A program made the position numbers and the translations under genes. The notes beneath the pieces are model-generated. The model was not told the origin of the DNA. It saw only the letters and a list, made by a program, of their open reading frames with translations, and did no database searches. From Suillus spraguei (taxonomy: Eukaryota; Basidiomycota; Agaricomycetes; Boletales; Suillaceae): 64,000 bases of DNA. Shown here piece by piece: positions 15,011 through 29,727 of the stretch; the first letter of the stretch is position 1; each line of letters begins with the position of its first letter. Location: contig JABCPU010000131.1 of the NCBI GenBank assembly GCA_016800925.1, forward strand, positions 1 through 64,000. The letters are read 5' to 3'.

Positions 15011-16038
15011 CCATTCCGTCAGTATACATCCATCATTAATACCCGTGCGACCGCTGACACAGCGCATATGATCTCAGGATCAGCCCGTTTAGACGATTAC
15101 AACATCAAACAAGAAAGGCACCACAGCCTTGCCACACGATGCCGCACCTTATGATCGGACAACAGAATATGATTTTGCTTCCTTTCGAGCCAACTTAGTC
15201 GAACAGAGTCAACCTAGTGTCACCGTTCGCTGTCTCTGACTTCCCTCGACCCTGGCCATTCAAGGCAGAAGTTCTGGTCAAAACTGTCACATATGTACTA
15301 TCTTGCTTTAAAGTTGTCGGAGTCCCGTTTATTCTGCTCTGGATCACCTATTCTGCTCACTCGCCACTGAACCATGGAAACGTAGAGTCCTTCACGGCTT
15401 CGACGTTCAGATTCCATCACCTCACAATAGGCGGCGTACATATCACGTTTCATATTTCCAAGGGGGAGGTCTCGCCCTTTCAAGAATCTTCCACACCGAC
15501 AAGATGTACACCGTAACAACAAGCGCCGTAGCTTTAGTTTAGTGCTCGAATCAGTAACCTCAGAGTTGCCGCCTTCAAGTTGCAGATGCTGTCCTTGGAG
15601 CATAGAATAATGATTCGTAGGGTTTCCGGATGTCCTTTCTGCTTGATCACCACACGACTCAAACATACTGACATTTCTTGTTCTTTGGACAAGACCCTTT
15701 AGTTTACAGAGAGGCGATATTTTTCTACATGCTTCCAAGACATGATAATATCCTACTCTCAGTTGAACCGTGACAATTCCTTACGTTGAGGATAAATGTG
15801 CGGGAGATGAGATTGCTAAATCCAGATCAGAGTTTATATACCTAGCTGATCTGTAAGTTTAACGTCTTGATCAGCAGCCATCTCTTGTTTCTCCCAATGG
15901 CAGAAGCCTAAGTGACTAGAAGTAATTACAGTGACATAGATGTCACACAAAGTGTCACAGGAATCGGTTAGCCGGTGACAGCATTTTGGGCTTGTTGCTC
16001 GCTCATTGTCCAGCGCGATCCACGATCATTATTCAACC
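15011..16038. other. Intergenic, CCT3 upstream region
   Basis: About 1 kb with no supported gene. Frames at 15217-15516 (+) and 15298-15738 (-) overlap on opposite strands and match nothing I know. The last few hundred bases presumably hold the CCT3 promoter. Confidence 0.4.
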
Positions 16039-18143
16039 ATGCAGGCAGGGCAGACACCAGTGTTCGTCATGAGTATGTGCTGTCAGTAATTCTTAAATGC
16101 ATAACTCAACGCGATCTTTTAAAGACACTGCACCAGAGAGGCAGTCAGGAAGGAAAGCCCAGATCTCCAACATCACCGCCGCAAAGGCAAGTATCATCGT
16201 CAACACACTTCATTTTCGTCTCATTCATACTTGCTTCCCAAATAGACTATCGCTGATGTTATTCGAACATGTCTTGGCCCAAAAGCCATGCTCAAGATGA
16301 TCCTCGATCCAATGGGCGGCATACTGTGCGCCTCTACACATCTCCTGCCATCAATATGTCTGAGTACTGTGTAACTGATAGGCTAACAAACGATGGAAAC
16401 GCGATTCTTCGTGAAATAGATGTTGCACACCCTGCAGCAAAGAACATGATCGAACTCAGTCGTACTCAAGACGAAGAATGCGGTGATGGTACAACCAGCG
16501 TCATCATCCTTGGTGTGTTCCTAAGCTTTTCGACCATACCATTATCTTATCATCCTATAGCGGGAGAAATTCTCGCCCAATCCCTCTCGCAACTTGAACG
16601 TGACATTCACCCTGTTGTTATCATTTCTGCCTACAACAAAGCTCTCAAAGAAGCTCTCGCCATCGTAAATCGCATCTCCGTCCCCATCGACACGTCATCG
16701 GATGAAGAAATGCTCTCTCTCATTAAAACCTCCATCGGCACCAAATTCGTGGCACGCTGGAGCGATTTAATGTGCCATTTGGCCCTTCAAGCCGTGCGCA
16801 CCGTTGCCTCAGATGACGCTGGACACAAGAGTGTTGATATCAAACGATATGCACGTGTTGAAAAGATCCCAGGTGGGTCCATTGAGGAATCAAGAGTCCT
16901 CGATGGTGTCCTTCTCAACAAAGACATCACCCACCCAAACATGCGCCGACGAATTAAGAACCCGCGTATTATCTTACTCGATTGTCCCCTTGAGTACAAG
17001 AAGGGCGAGAGTCAGACCAACATGGAATTTTCCAAGGAGAGCGACTGGCAACGCGCCCAGGAGATCGAGGAGGAGCAGGTCATCGCGCAGTGCAGACGTT
17101 TACTCGAATTTAAGCCCGATCTTATCATTACCGAGAAAGGCATATCCGGTATGTATTAAGATAAAAATTCGCTCGAGCTACTGATTTTTTCCTCCTTCAG
17201 ATACGGCACAATATGTCTTTGAGCGAGCGAACATCTCTGCTATTCGACGGGTCCGCAAATCAGACAACAATCGTATTGCTCTGGCTGTTGGTGCAACCAT
17301 CGTCAACCGTGTAGAAGACCTCCGTGACTCCGATGTTGGCACGGGATGTGGGCTATTTAATATCGAGAAAATGGGGGATGAGTTCGTTATTTCAGTTCTG
17401 CCTAGTCCCCTCATTTACACGATCCGTTCAGATACTTCACATTCCTGACTGAGTGCGAAAACCCCAAAGCGTGCACCATTCTCCTCCGTGGCCCCTCCAA
17501 GGACATACTCAATGAAATCGATCGTAATCTAGCAGATGCTCTTAGCGTTGCGCGCAATGCATACTTTAACCCCCTCCTAGCGCCGGGAGGAGGTGCGACC
17601 GAGATGGCGATCAGCGTTGCGTTGCACGCCAAAGCACGAACTGTTACTGGGGTTGAAGGATGGCCCTTCAGAGCTGTTGCAGATGCCATGGAGGTGGTCC
17701 CACGGACTCTAGTACAAAATAGCGGCGGGAATGCTATCAGGGTACTGACAGAGCTCAGGGTAGGTGATTATATCTCTGTGGAGAAGTTAATTAATGCTTT
17801 CGATAGGCTAAGCATGCGAACGGAGAGCATTCATGGGGCGTGAATGGAGAAACTGGAAAGATCGTCGATATGAAGGAATACGGCTTGTACGAGAGTGCAA
17901 GCGTAAAGGTACGTTCCATGGTCGTCTAGTCCGATGAGTCCCCTGACCATCTATCTGTTTGACGTTCAGATCCAAATCCTGAAAACTGCAGTTGAGGTAT
18001 GTCTATTGTTCATCCCGCGTGTTGCCTGCTCACCATGCCCACAGGCCGCCCGCATGCTACTTCGCGTCGACGACGTTGTACAAGCCACGCGAAAAGAACG
18101 TGAACAGCAAGGCCCTCCACCGGAAGAGATGCAGGGCGATTAA
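16039..18143 (+). CDS. CCT3: T-complex protein 1 subunit gamma (CCT3 chaperonin), 543 aa
   Basis: One subunit of the cytosolic TRiC/CCT ring that folds actin and tubulin in an ATP-driven cycle. Ten exons joined across introns at 16073-16124, 16187-16245 (GC-AG), 16326-16381, 16513-16560, 17149-17200, 17382-17431, 17760-17806, 17909-17969 and 17997-18044 give 1632 bp of open frame. Visible features: MQAGQTPVFVM start, ERQSGRKAQISNI, the equatorial ATP site GPKAMLKMILDPMGG and TNDGNAILREIDVAHPAAK, the catalytic GDGTTSV preceded by QDEEC, the apical part KIPGGSIEESRVL and LLDCPLEYKKGESQT, and the second equatorial half with LAPGGGATEM, GWPFRAVADAMEVVP and the tail VDDVVQATRKEREQQ. Length fits the family. 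All ATP-binding motifs are present, so I treat it as functional. Confidence 0.95.
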
Positions 18144-18479
18144 AATTGATGTGCAGATGAAACCGAAAACCGCATTTTGCATAGTGACTTCAAGTGCGTC
18201 AAGAATATACTAATTTACATGTTTCGAAGTGTACCATCTGCCATGCTGTTTGCCAGCAGAGCAGTCTTTTAATGAAGACACGCTGCGCGATACGGAAATA
18301 CAATATTCAGGTTTAACGTTGCACGCTGAACCGCGTCTAACGTTAGTCTATGCCCTAGTTTGAGAGGTTCTTGCCATAGTGATGTCGCTCATTTGAGAAC
18401 CATCATGATCAGAGTTGAACGTTGATCGATCCGTCATGTCTCTGTCTTCCTGTCGGATAGCGGTCTTTTCGTCGTAAAT

Positions 18480-20745
18480 GCCATCACGGAGTGTGTTCGG
18501 ACTCGGTGTGCTTGAAGCAGGCGAGTATGATCTTAGTTTGACAGGGTATCATAAATACCAGGCTCAATTCCTCCTAGTCGTGTTTAATTACCCAGTAGAC
18601 TGCCAGACCCATATAACGATCTTCGACGATAGACTTGGACGTTACTTGTCCACATCAGCCTTGGCAATGACTTTTTTAAGCTATTGTCGAATCAATGATC
18701 GTTCCCGTACTCCACTGCCGCCTGGTCCTACCCCCCTCCCAATAGTGGGAAATGTTCCCAGTCTTGATGTCGCTCGACCTTGGCTTCCACGCCTGGAGAT
18801 CCACATATGGCTGACACATCTGAACGGAAATCTTTTTGTCATTATGTAACTCATTTTCTCCAGGCGATATCATATATGCTCGTTTGCTCAACAAGCCTGT
18901 CATCGTGATACATTCTGAGATTGCGAAAGAACTTTTTGAAGGGTCCACTATATGTTCAGATAGATCCCAGTTGATTGTTCTCAAATGGTAAGTTACATCT
19001 TTGAGCATTGCTATTCATCAATCACGAGGGTATTGTCAGCTTCGCGTCGGACTTCAGTATAGCGTTCGTGTCATATGGAGCAGGTAAGCTATTGTTGTGT
19101 GTAATGTTAGTGTTACTGATGTCCAGGAGGTGGTGCCTGCACCGACGCATGTTTTATCAGGCATTTCGTCAAGATAAGACACCTACTTATCACGCTTTGC
19201 AACTCCGTTCTGCCCACAAAATGCTGTTTAGCCTTCTACAAGACCCAGGCAGTTATCCAAGCTATGTTCAGATGTCAGTTGTAACGGTCCTTCTGGTCCA
19301 CTACTGAGGTTGATCTTCACCAGGTTCAGTGCTTCATTTATACTGTCTGCTTTCTACGGTTACAAAGTGACACCCAATGATGATACCATCTCGCATTATG
19401 GGAAGGTTTGTGACACTAGTAATTGAATCATTGACACCAGGTGCTATGGAAATCGAGATATTCCCCTTCCATATGTTCACAAATCCAGTGATAGCCTGTG
19501 ATTACATCCCAACGGTCATTCTAGTTTTGAGGCTACCTAGCTGGTTTCCTGGTGCCACATTCAAGCAAGCATCAGTGAAATGTCTGAACGCAGGTCATGA
19601 GGTGAAGGAGATACCCTTTCAACCTGTCAAAGAGAAGATGGTGAATTGCCCCATCCACATTGGTGCAGTGAACTGGCGAATGGCATGCAGTCCCCCGACG
19701 GCGAGGCACAATGCTTTGTGACTGAGACTTTCAACAAGATGGAACTTTCTGATGATGACGATATCGTCATTACAACTGCAGTCAAAGAGCCTGCCGCCAT
19801 TGCGTTTCAGGTACTCGAGGTACAGAACTTTCCCTCTCGATGCTCATTTTACTTTTTTGCCTTCAAGGGAAACGTTATGCATCACTTTGGTTTGTGCTTG
19901 ACATGGTAATCATTTTACCATCGGCTCAAGCTACCTACACGTTACTTGTGTTCCTTCTTGCTCCACCTAGAAGCACAAGCCAAAGCGCACGCGGATTGAC
20001 CGGGTTGTTGGCAAAGATCAATTCCCAGGTTTCGACGATAGGCCTGCGTTGCCCTACGCGAAAGCTATTTTGCGTGAAACACTGAGGTGGCACCCTGCGT
20101 TTCCGTTGGTCCGTCCAACTATAATGCCAATTTTGCATTTTGTTCTGATGATGTACCAAGGCGTTGCGGGCGCACAACGACTGGTGACATCTACAAAGGT
20201 TATTTCATCCCCAAAGGTTAGTGTCATACCATTCTACCGAAGGTAGCTAATGACCCAGACTATCAGGGTTGTTATATTTAAATATGCATGAAAAGCCTGC
20301 AATATTTTATACTGAATCTGCTCGAAATGACCAATGATTTAAGGCGATGACACATGGTGAAACACAGTACCTCCAGTCCTGACGAATTCAAGCCCGAGCG
20401 CTTTCTCCATGACGATGGATCCCTCACCAGCGATACGATGTCTTTAGGCCTTGGCTGGAGTCGCAGGATGTGGTGAGCATATGTTTAGCGCTTCTTCACT
20501 CTCTACTGAAAGCTGGTCAGTGCCGGACATGTCGCAGACCCATCACTCTGGATCGCGATGGCGAGCTACCTGGCCATTTTTTCGACTCGCAAGTCTCTTG
20601 ATGATCACGGCATCAAAGTTCTCACCGTGGCTGTAGAATCTTGTTTGTCCCTGAGGCTAGCCTACTGGTCTCTTGTAATTTCAATCATCCAGAAGAATGT
20701 CCCTGATGCATTGTCCTGCGATTCCCGTGTACACCAACGCACTTG
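18480..20745 (+). pseudogene. Cytochrome P450 pseudogene (OrdA-like / O-methylsterigmatocystin-oxidoreductase-like)
   Basis: Pieces in order match this large basidiomycete P450 group: the proline hinge RTPLPPGPTPLPIVGNVPS (near 18711), YARLLNKPVIVIHSE, LHRRMFYQAFRQDKTPTYHA, WFPGATFKQASVKC, GFDDRPALPYAKAILRETLR with the ExxR pair, then PDEFKPERFLHDDGSLTSD. Breaks: the membrane-anchor N-terminus is unclear; a shift near 19405 moves VTLVIESLTPGAME out of frame; another shift lies near 19995 (before DRVVGKDQFPGF); and at the haem loop GLGWSRRM the Cys codon has lost a base, so 20468-20476 reads ATG TGG TGA. Without the haem-ligand Cys it cannot work as a P450. The C-terminal segment LAIFSTRKSLDDHGI is still visible after the break. 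Confidence 0.87.
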
Positions 20746-21012
20746 ACTGCCGTTATTACCATTGTCTCGGATTTCTGACAGGCTGACATGGTAGTTGGGC
20801 AATCGTAATCATGTAGGGTATCTATATCATGTACAGTAGCCCACGGAGGTAGCTTTCGAACTACTTACTTTGACTGTGCAACACTTGTTCTTGAAACACG
20901 ATTGACACGTGACAAATTAGGCTATTTATTTAGTTCAACTTCATGTCATACTAGCCATCGTGTTCAAAACCTGACACTTTATAAGTCCTGTAGCTTCTAA
21001 TTCTTCTTCAGT

Positions 21013-21581
21013 ATGACAGACAAGATATCTCTGAAGCCAGCGCTTGCAGTTCTGGAGAATGGGCAATCTGACGAGCTCCAGACTCCATCGTCAATGACTG
21101 CAGTCACGGTAACAGATCAAGACAACCTAGAAGAAGGAGAGATTTCCGAGGAAGACGTATCAAGTACTGCTTCAACTCCTCCCCGAATTGCGGGCCAGCT
21201 ACCGAATATATCAAGTGGCACGAGTCTTTCCTCTGAATCTGTTCAGAACACTCGTGTATCTTCTCCCTCAATTACCGCCTGCGGCTCGACCGCGACATCA
21301 ACGATACCGCAATGTTCGGATATGAGACCTAGTATGTCAACGCTTCTGTTCCTCTGTAAACGTTGACTAAAGCTTTCTTCGTAGTGACTCGCCAAGACCT
21401 GGATCACACCAAGAACCTCGTACTTGATCTCCTAGGCTGGGGCGTTTCTCCTGAATATCTCGTCGATGCTGGTGTATCAGCGGGTGTGATATACAGGGTG
21501 TTTACCGATCTCAACCTCCGTCTTCCTACAAATCTTGTTCTTCCTCCTACTCAGCCTTTGCCGCCTTCTGGTATACAATAA
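21013..21581 (+). CDS. Hypothetical protein, 171 aa, two exons, possibly the N-terminal part of a longer one
   Basis: Exons 21013-21331 and 21385-21581 join across a 53-bp GT-AG intron. The first 105 residues are acidic and Ser/Thr-rich (NLEEGEISEEDVSSTASTPP), hence disordered. The second exon is a compact conserved-looking block, RQDLDHTKNLVLDLLGWGVS then PEYLVDAGVSAGVIYRVFTD and LNLRLPTN. I recall blocks like LDLLGWGVxPEYLVxxGVS at the start of longer unnamed basidiomycete proteins, but cannot name a function. Here the frame stops right after PPSGIQ and the next 270 bp are pyrimidine-rich, so the gene is either short or cut off. Confidence 0.55.
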
Positions 21582-22150
21582 GCGTCCGTCTGTTTCCTCA
21601 CTGTTCGGACATTCCGCGTTCTGTAATTGCACTGCCACCTCTTTTTCGATACCTTTTCTTCCAGCCTTTCTAATCCATTCGTTCTTTCGAGTTTTTTTTA
21701 TGGGAAGTCTGGTTCCCCTGATTTTTATTGTGGAGTTGATTTTACTGCAAGCTATTGCCATAATCCCTGAGGTGTACCAAGGGTGTTCGAAAACCTCAGT
21801 CACTCAATTTCCATCTATAGGTGATTTTGACCTGGTCGCGTCGGTAGGTTTAGAAATTTAACACTGCCTGCACCTATATGCACGTCTCACCACAGATATC
21901 CAAAGCTTGAAGAGTGCGAATTTCAATCGACTGATATTGCCCTACCTCGCTTTATCTTTGGTGCGCCATCAGTGACGACTTGCAACTTAGAATTCTGCGT
22001 CCTTGGAAATATTGTACATTACCATCATGCGTTCTAATCAACAAGGGGCATATAGCATACAAAACTACCTAAGAGCAGACATCAAAATACATACATACGT
22101 ATGGCACAAAGGAATGGTCGCCGTCGATAACAAATCCTACGACTTACATA
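21582..22150. other. Convergent 3' region, no gene seen
   Basis: Lies between two converging genes (stops at 21581 on + and 22151 on -). Mostly T/C-rich; the open frame at 21535-21861 is low-complexity hydrophobic and reads like 3' UTR. I see no further gene. Confidence 0.5.
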
Positions 22151-23558
22151 CTAATCACTTCCCGCATACCCAGCTAGGACTGGCTGATGGATGAGTTTCT
22201 CGAGATCGATAAGTTCACCACCACTAGTCAAGGCAGCTTGAATAAGCGCGACGTCCTTTAATGCACCAAAGGGGCTGCCAAGGCCATCATCTTTTCCATC
22301 CAATGCGGCAAAGAAGCTCGCCTGCTCCAACTCTACGCCTCTGATAGGCTCGTCAATAACCTCCTCCTTTTCGGGGCCAAGTATTCCATGTGCATCACGG
22401 GTGGCCGACTTGATAGTGACGCGAAAAATAGGCTTCTCAACATTGTGGATAAGGTCACGAGCTAGGGTTTGCTGAACCTCAAGCCAACCGTCTGTACCGG
22501 TGATGACAATACCCCGACCTGCGCCGGAACGAGATGGGCTGGGTGCAGCAAAACTGAGCTCAAAAATGCCATGCGAACCGTCCGCATTTTTTATGATCGT
22601 GTTAATGGTATCGTGAGGCGCAAGCCACTCCTTGTTGAGAGATGCAAACCCGGACAGGTGAGTCATTGCACTTTGAAGTATGACACGAAGGGCTGCGGCA
22701 GAGTGCTAAAAGCAATTCAGTTGCGCTTGCCACAAGTATTTACTGTGATGACTGACCACACCACCATCAAGCTATACACAGCGATGTGTCAGCTGGTTGA
22801 GGTGAGCGCAACACGAATCTTACCAAAAAGCCTCCTTGATACTAATCCGATAGAGGCGAAAACACAGGCCAGATCTTGTCAGACCACACATCAGCGTGAT
22901 AAAGTTAACATTTACTTACGTCCGGAACAGTCCGCCACGGGGTCTTATACCATTTTGAATCCTTGTCGAAGAAGTTGACGGTATGCGAGCTGAAGAAGGC
23001 GACTTTTCCTATCTTGCCGGCGGCGATAGCACGGCCAGCGGCGATGAAGCCTGGCTCAGCCTCGAAATTTTCAGCTACTCTCCACACGAGCCCCTTGGGC
23101 TTATACTGTGTTTCATACTGAGCGATCAATTTGGCACCAGATGCCACGTCCGGTGCAACAGGCTTTTCACTTAGCACGTGTTTGCTGGCGGCGAGTGCTT
23201 TCAAGACGATGGACGGCTGTTGGGTGATCGGGAGGACGATGATAACGGATGAAATGTCAGACCTAGCAAGAAGTGCATCAAGATTTGAAGATGGATTTCC
23301 GTCAAAGTAGACATCAGGGGTAGTGTTGAGGAGGGTTGTTGCCTGGGCAGCGAGTTCACGTGCGCTCTTCTCTGATCGCGAGTACACGGCTCTAAGCTTT
23401 GGTGCGAGAGGGCCAAGTATTTGTAGTGCAGGAAGGTGTGCTGTTGAAATAACATCATTATGAGCCTTGTGAATGTTCAGGAGGATGAACAACGCACCTT
23501 CTTTGGCGAAGATACCCGCGCCGAGTATGGCGGTTCCAGCGGTGTTTAAAGCTGACAT
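22151..23558 (-). CDS. Gfo/Idh/MocA family NAD(P)-dependent oxidoreductase, 389 aa
   Basis: Five exons (23498-23558, 22920-23440, 22824-22841, 22757-22771, 22151-22705; 1170 bp) stay open. The ATG is 23558, followed by MSALNTAGTAILGAGIFAKE, the Rossmann GxGxxG-like nucleotide-binding turn. Then AVYSRSEKSARELAAQA, SSVIIVLPITQQPSIVLKAL, HVLSEKPVAP (the EKP motif of the family, catalytic Lys), and GLVWRVAENFEAEP. The third and fourth exons are only 18 and 15 bp and restore YQGGFLLDGGVHS, containing the conserved GG..DxGxH-type motif. The C-terminal beta domain follows (FASLNKEWLAPHDT...). It resembles the yeast Ymr315w-like branch, which uses NADP(H); the substrate is unknown. Probably cytosolic. 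Confidence 0.88.
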
Positions 23559-24080
23559 TGACAACTTGGTACGAAGACTTGACTATTGAAGCGAGGGAGG
23601 ACATTATATGATGATTCGCCTTTCACTCTTTATTCTCGCTACACTATCGAACGGAGAAATATCGGACAGCACATGTGCACTATGATCCATAAAATGAGCA
23701 ATTTCAACAAAGATATGGCTCACATGTTCAGCACTCTCCGGAATACACTTCCGTATGTACTCCAAAGCATGCGCTTCTTATATCTAATTATTGTCAGGTG
23801 CATTCAACGCCATGCAACCCAGCCCATTGAATGCCTTTACCATGATATCCCATCTATCTCATGTGTTACTACAGGCAGCAACTTGAACGGGGTAGCGAAC
23901 CGGATTGCGTTGCTTGCTTTTTCAAATTCCCAGTCGGATAAATGTCGGCTACTTTACTCGGAATTGTCACAGGAATCTTCATGATAGATTCATGTTAGCA
24001 GTGTACTCTGATGGTTTAAGAGGCTTCACTACTCCTTGAATGTATACCTCTCTTCCATCTCCAAGTTGTCTCTCGTTTTC
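23559..24080. other. Divergent promoter region
   Basis: Between the start codons of the leftward oxidoreductase and the rightward beta-glucosidase, so a shared bidirectional promoter of about 520 bp. The frame at 23586-23984 has no recognisable content. Confidence 0.5.
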
Positions 24081-26506
<2,426 letters not shown>

Positions 26507-26921
26507 AAGGACTCCGTTGCTCTCGACTTCCCAAGCATTGTTGGAGGACTGATGTATAATCGATTACCGATGCTCTTTTAAATTGATTGTACCTATAAGT
26601 TAGTTAGGTGTCTCAGGAGGATTTAACTCATTGTTTCGTGTGTCTATTTGCTTGTTGTTTAGTATTTTATATAGTACGCCTGCCGTTCGATGAATCCTGG
26701 TACTCCGTGCCCAGGCAGGGTTGTTCCTCATGAGGAGGTGTTTGGGGTCCGCCGCGCCATGTTGTAGGTCCTTGTGAGCGGGCGATAGTACCAATGTTGC
26801 GAGCTTCCAAAATCGTGTGATCAGGCTCAGAAACTCGACGACTAAAATATTGTTCCTTGACTTTCTCCATTTGATCTTTCCTTGGTTCGTATACCTTGGA
26901 TTTATATTTTCTCCACATACC
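26507..26921. other. Intergenic, upstream of the Zn2Cys6 regulator
   Basis: About 415 bp between two rightward genes; no coding frame that I recognise. It should contain the GH1 3' end and the promoter of the regulator. Confidence 0.45.
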
Positions 26922-28693
26922 ATGACAAACTATGCTGTTGCTGCCCACCCATATGCTAGCGCAGCAGTGGATCCTGCTGGTCACCATGAGCCAGAATCGG
27001 CTTCCCATACACCAGAGGCCGACGACGCAGCGAAGAAGAGAAAGACCACGAAACGAAGAAAGGTTAACCACGCGTGCCTCTATTGTCGACGTAGTCATAT
27101 GACTTGCGATGAAGGCAGACCCTGCCAACGCTGGTGAGCACCATGAACATGCGTGATACGTACACTGTTGCATGTGTTGATGATTCTGTAGTATTAAGCG
27201 TGAGATTGGCCATCTTTGTCATGACGAGCAGCGACCACCAAAGACTGGTGGGAAGCAGAGTTCTGATGCTGTCCCAACTGCTTCGTCAAACGGTGTTGAT
27301 CCTGCAAGGTCGATGACTCGTGCGTATATTATGAATTTCTATTCCCATACTGAATTTCTACGCAGAATCTATCTATGGTTCAACAATGCCTCCTCCAGCG
27401 ACCACCGCATGGCCAATGAGTGTTCCTTCGGGCGCCTTTCTATATCAGCCTGAAACTTTAGGCAATGAATTTTCAGTCCTTACGTATGTCATCTTGTGGC
27501 CACTCTGCTATGTGCCTCACTTAGTTATTCCAGCGATTTCTTGGAAACCCTGGACGAGGGGTCTTTCTTCACTACATCTCCAGCAGCGACCCCCTCCCTC
27601 ATGCCTGCTCCTGCATTCTCTCAAGCAACTCCCTACATCTCAAATCCTTCCTCTGCTACTGAAGCGACATCCGATCCTCCAGCACACCCTGAGACACCCG
27701 CTGAAGAGCCTGCGCCTCCTCTTTTACCGTCTGCCACCAAGACCGAAAAGTTTTTGTTGACTGCTGCAGATCAGGAGTCAGGTACACGCGACGAACGACT
27801 AAACCGCGTTATTCGGAGCAAATACGAGGCAGGTCTACTCAAACCATATGATTATGTCAAGGGCTATGCACGATTGTCAAGGTGGATGGATCGCAAGTGC
27901 GTCAACGTCTTTGTATTGCGATAACGATTTGGATTTGACACCTGTTCATTTTTTAAGTGTCTCTCGACAATCGAAGCAGCAAATTCTGCAACCGTTGTCT
28001 GTGCTGCGACCCAAGTTCCGAGTGAGCAAGGAGCCTTTATGATATTTGTTGAAGTTGCTAATTATACTTAGGCTGTTGCGCAATCCCTACGTGATATCGT
28101 GAGTTTGATGTCCCTGTTGATATTTCTGCGATTGACCACGTTGCAAGGACCTCGTATTCATAGAAGAGGCCTTTGAGCGATTACTTCTTGATACGATCGT
28201 GTCTTCTCAGCCATGGGTGTCCCAGCGTGTCTCTGGCGCCGAACGGGTGAGATCTATAAGGGAAACCGCGAGTTTTCAGAACTCGTAGGCGTTGATGGAT
28301 ACATGATGCGAGATGTAAGCTACTTCAATGTAACTATCAATACCTGCAGGAGCTTATTCCTTCTATGTAGGGTCGCCTTTGTATCTACGAGCTGATGGCA
28401 GAAGAATCAGCAGTCAATTATTGGGAGGTGAGCCTAGTCTATCGCAGCATACCTCAACTTTTAACCACATATTTTAGAAATACGGCCATGTTGCCTTTGA
28501 CTCTTCTCAGAAGGCCGTACTCACTTCTTGCGTACTACGTTATAAACCCCTTATCAATACGCAGTCGCAAACACCAAAAAAGGAGGATGTCCCCAATGAG
28601 GAGGGCTTCGTAAACTGCTGTTTCTCGTTCACAATCAGGCGGGATAAGTGGGGCATACCGAGTATGATTGTTGGAAATTTTATCAAGTGCTGA
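26922..28693 (+). pseudogene. ERT1/AcuK-like Zn2Cys6-PAS transcriptional regulator, with one frameshift
   Basis: From ATG 26922: disordered start, basic KKRKTTKRRKV, then the Zn2Cys6 cluster NHACLYCRRSHMTCDEGRPC and, over an intron, RCIKREIGHLCHDE, giving the six cysteines. Pro/Ser-rich linkers follow, then RLNRVIRSKYEAGLLKPYDY, the helical stretch SKQQILQPLSVLRPKFR, AVAQSLRDIDLVFIEEAFER and a PAS-like domain MGVPACLWRRTGEIYKGNRE ... LCIYELMAEESAVNYWE, ending IRRDKWGIPSMIVGNFIKC. This is the order in ERT1/AcuK, nuclear activators of gluconeogenesis and respiratory genes. Near 28190 one base is missing: ...ERLLLD runs into the wrong frame while RVFSAMGVP is intact just after in another. The rest splices cleanly, so it is a fresh frameshift or a sequence error, not an old relic. 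Confidence 0.78.
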
Positions 28694-29727
28694 CGGGAAT
28701 GTTGGAGGTTGGAGGTTGGAGGTTATTGTGTAGAGAAGTAACGAGTTTATCTTGTAAGTTATGATAAATGATGAGTTTCAGTTAGAAAGGGTTCCTGGCG
28801 CGCTGATCAAAAGTCATAAACTCCATCCACTCTCCAAGCTTCAGAACGTCTCTCCTATAGACATGCTTTGAAGTGTGTAGCAGGAAATGAAGAGGTGCGA
28901 GTTCGGAGGGGAATTGAATTCGAGATGAACCGTCGCACGCGCCACATATAAGTTGATTTATTGACGATGCCAAGGTAAATTTTGTCTACCCGTCCTGCTC
29001 TTTGGTTTCTGGATTGATCTGTCGTTTATCTTTTTGTCCTGGCTCCGACGAAGCTGACGAGCAAGTTGAAAAAAGGTAGGTATGAACCAAGGTTACCTGT
29101 CAATTTTAATTGTCATACGCAGGTCCAGTACATTAACAATGGCATGCATGCTCAGAAGCCAAGTGCTCTCAGACGTCCGCAGTAGACATGTTTCTTCAAG
29201 GGATCTATAAAAGGGTTTAGTTAGAGTGTCGTGATCAGGGTTCGTCCAGTGACTAAGGGCACACACTCGCCTAGTACCAATGAGTTGATTTCCACTGTTA
29301 TAAACAACACTCGCAGGATTTGATCATGGAAGAAATATTAGGTATCTCTCGCACCTGCAACAAATTGCAATGATACTAGCAAGGAGTGGTATAATTGAAG
29401 GTGATCTAGATTGCGTGCAGACCTTGAGACTAGGTCTATTCCTCTCTGCACTTAGCAATACCGACTGTTAATTTGATACAAAAAAATTGTATTCTGAATC
29501 TTATCGATCTCTCAGTGCATTAAGATAGCATGCCTAAGTGACCGACATTGGCAAGTAATACTAACCTGTATGCGATACAATACATGTGGGACAACAACTA
29601 ATCTCGACCCAATGCAACAACGGTGCAACCCTGGCTCGTCTACCAAACGACCAACTCCAGCAGACCTCGGACTTTATGTCATCCATGCTACGCCACCTCA
29701 CGGAACCTGGGTATTTCAGCATCGAAC
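28694..29727. other. About 1 kb without a supported gene
   Basis: Convergent 3' region between the regulator (+) and the gene ending at 29728 (-). Only short frames; the minus frame at 28782-28973 (63 codons) has no recognised features. Confidence 0.45.

Noticed and set aside
22469..22978. A 169-codon plus frame
   Set aside because: Antisense to the Gfo/Idh/MocA gene.
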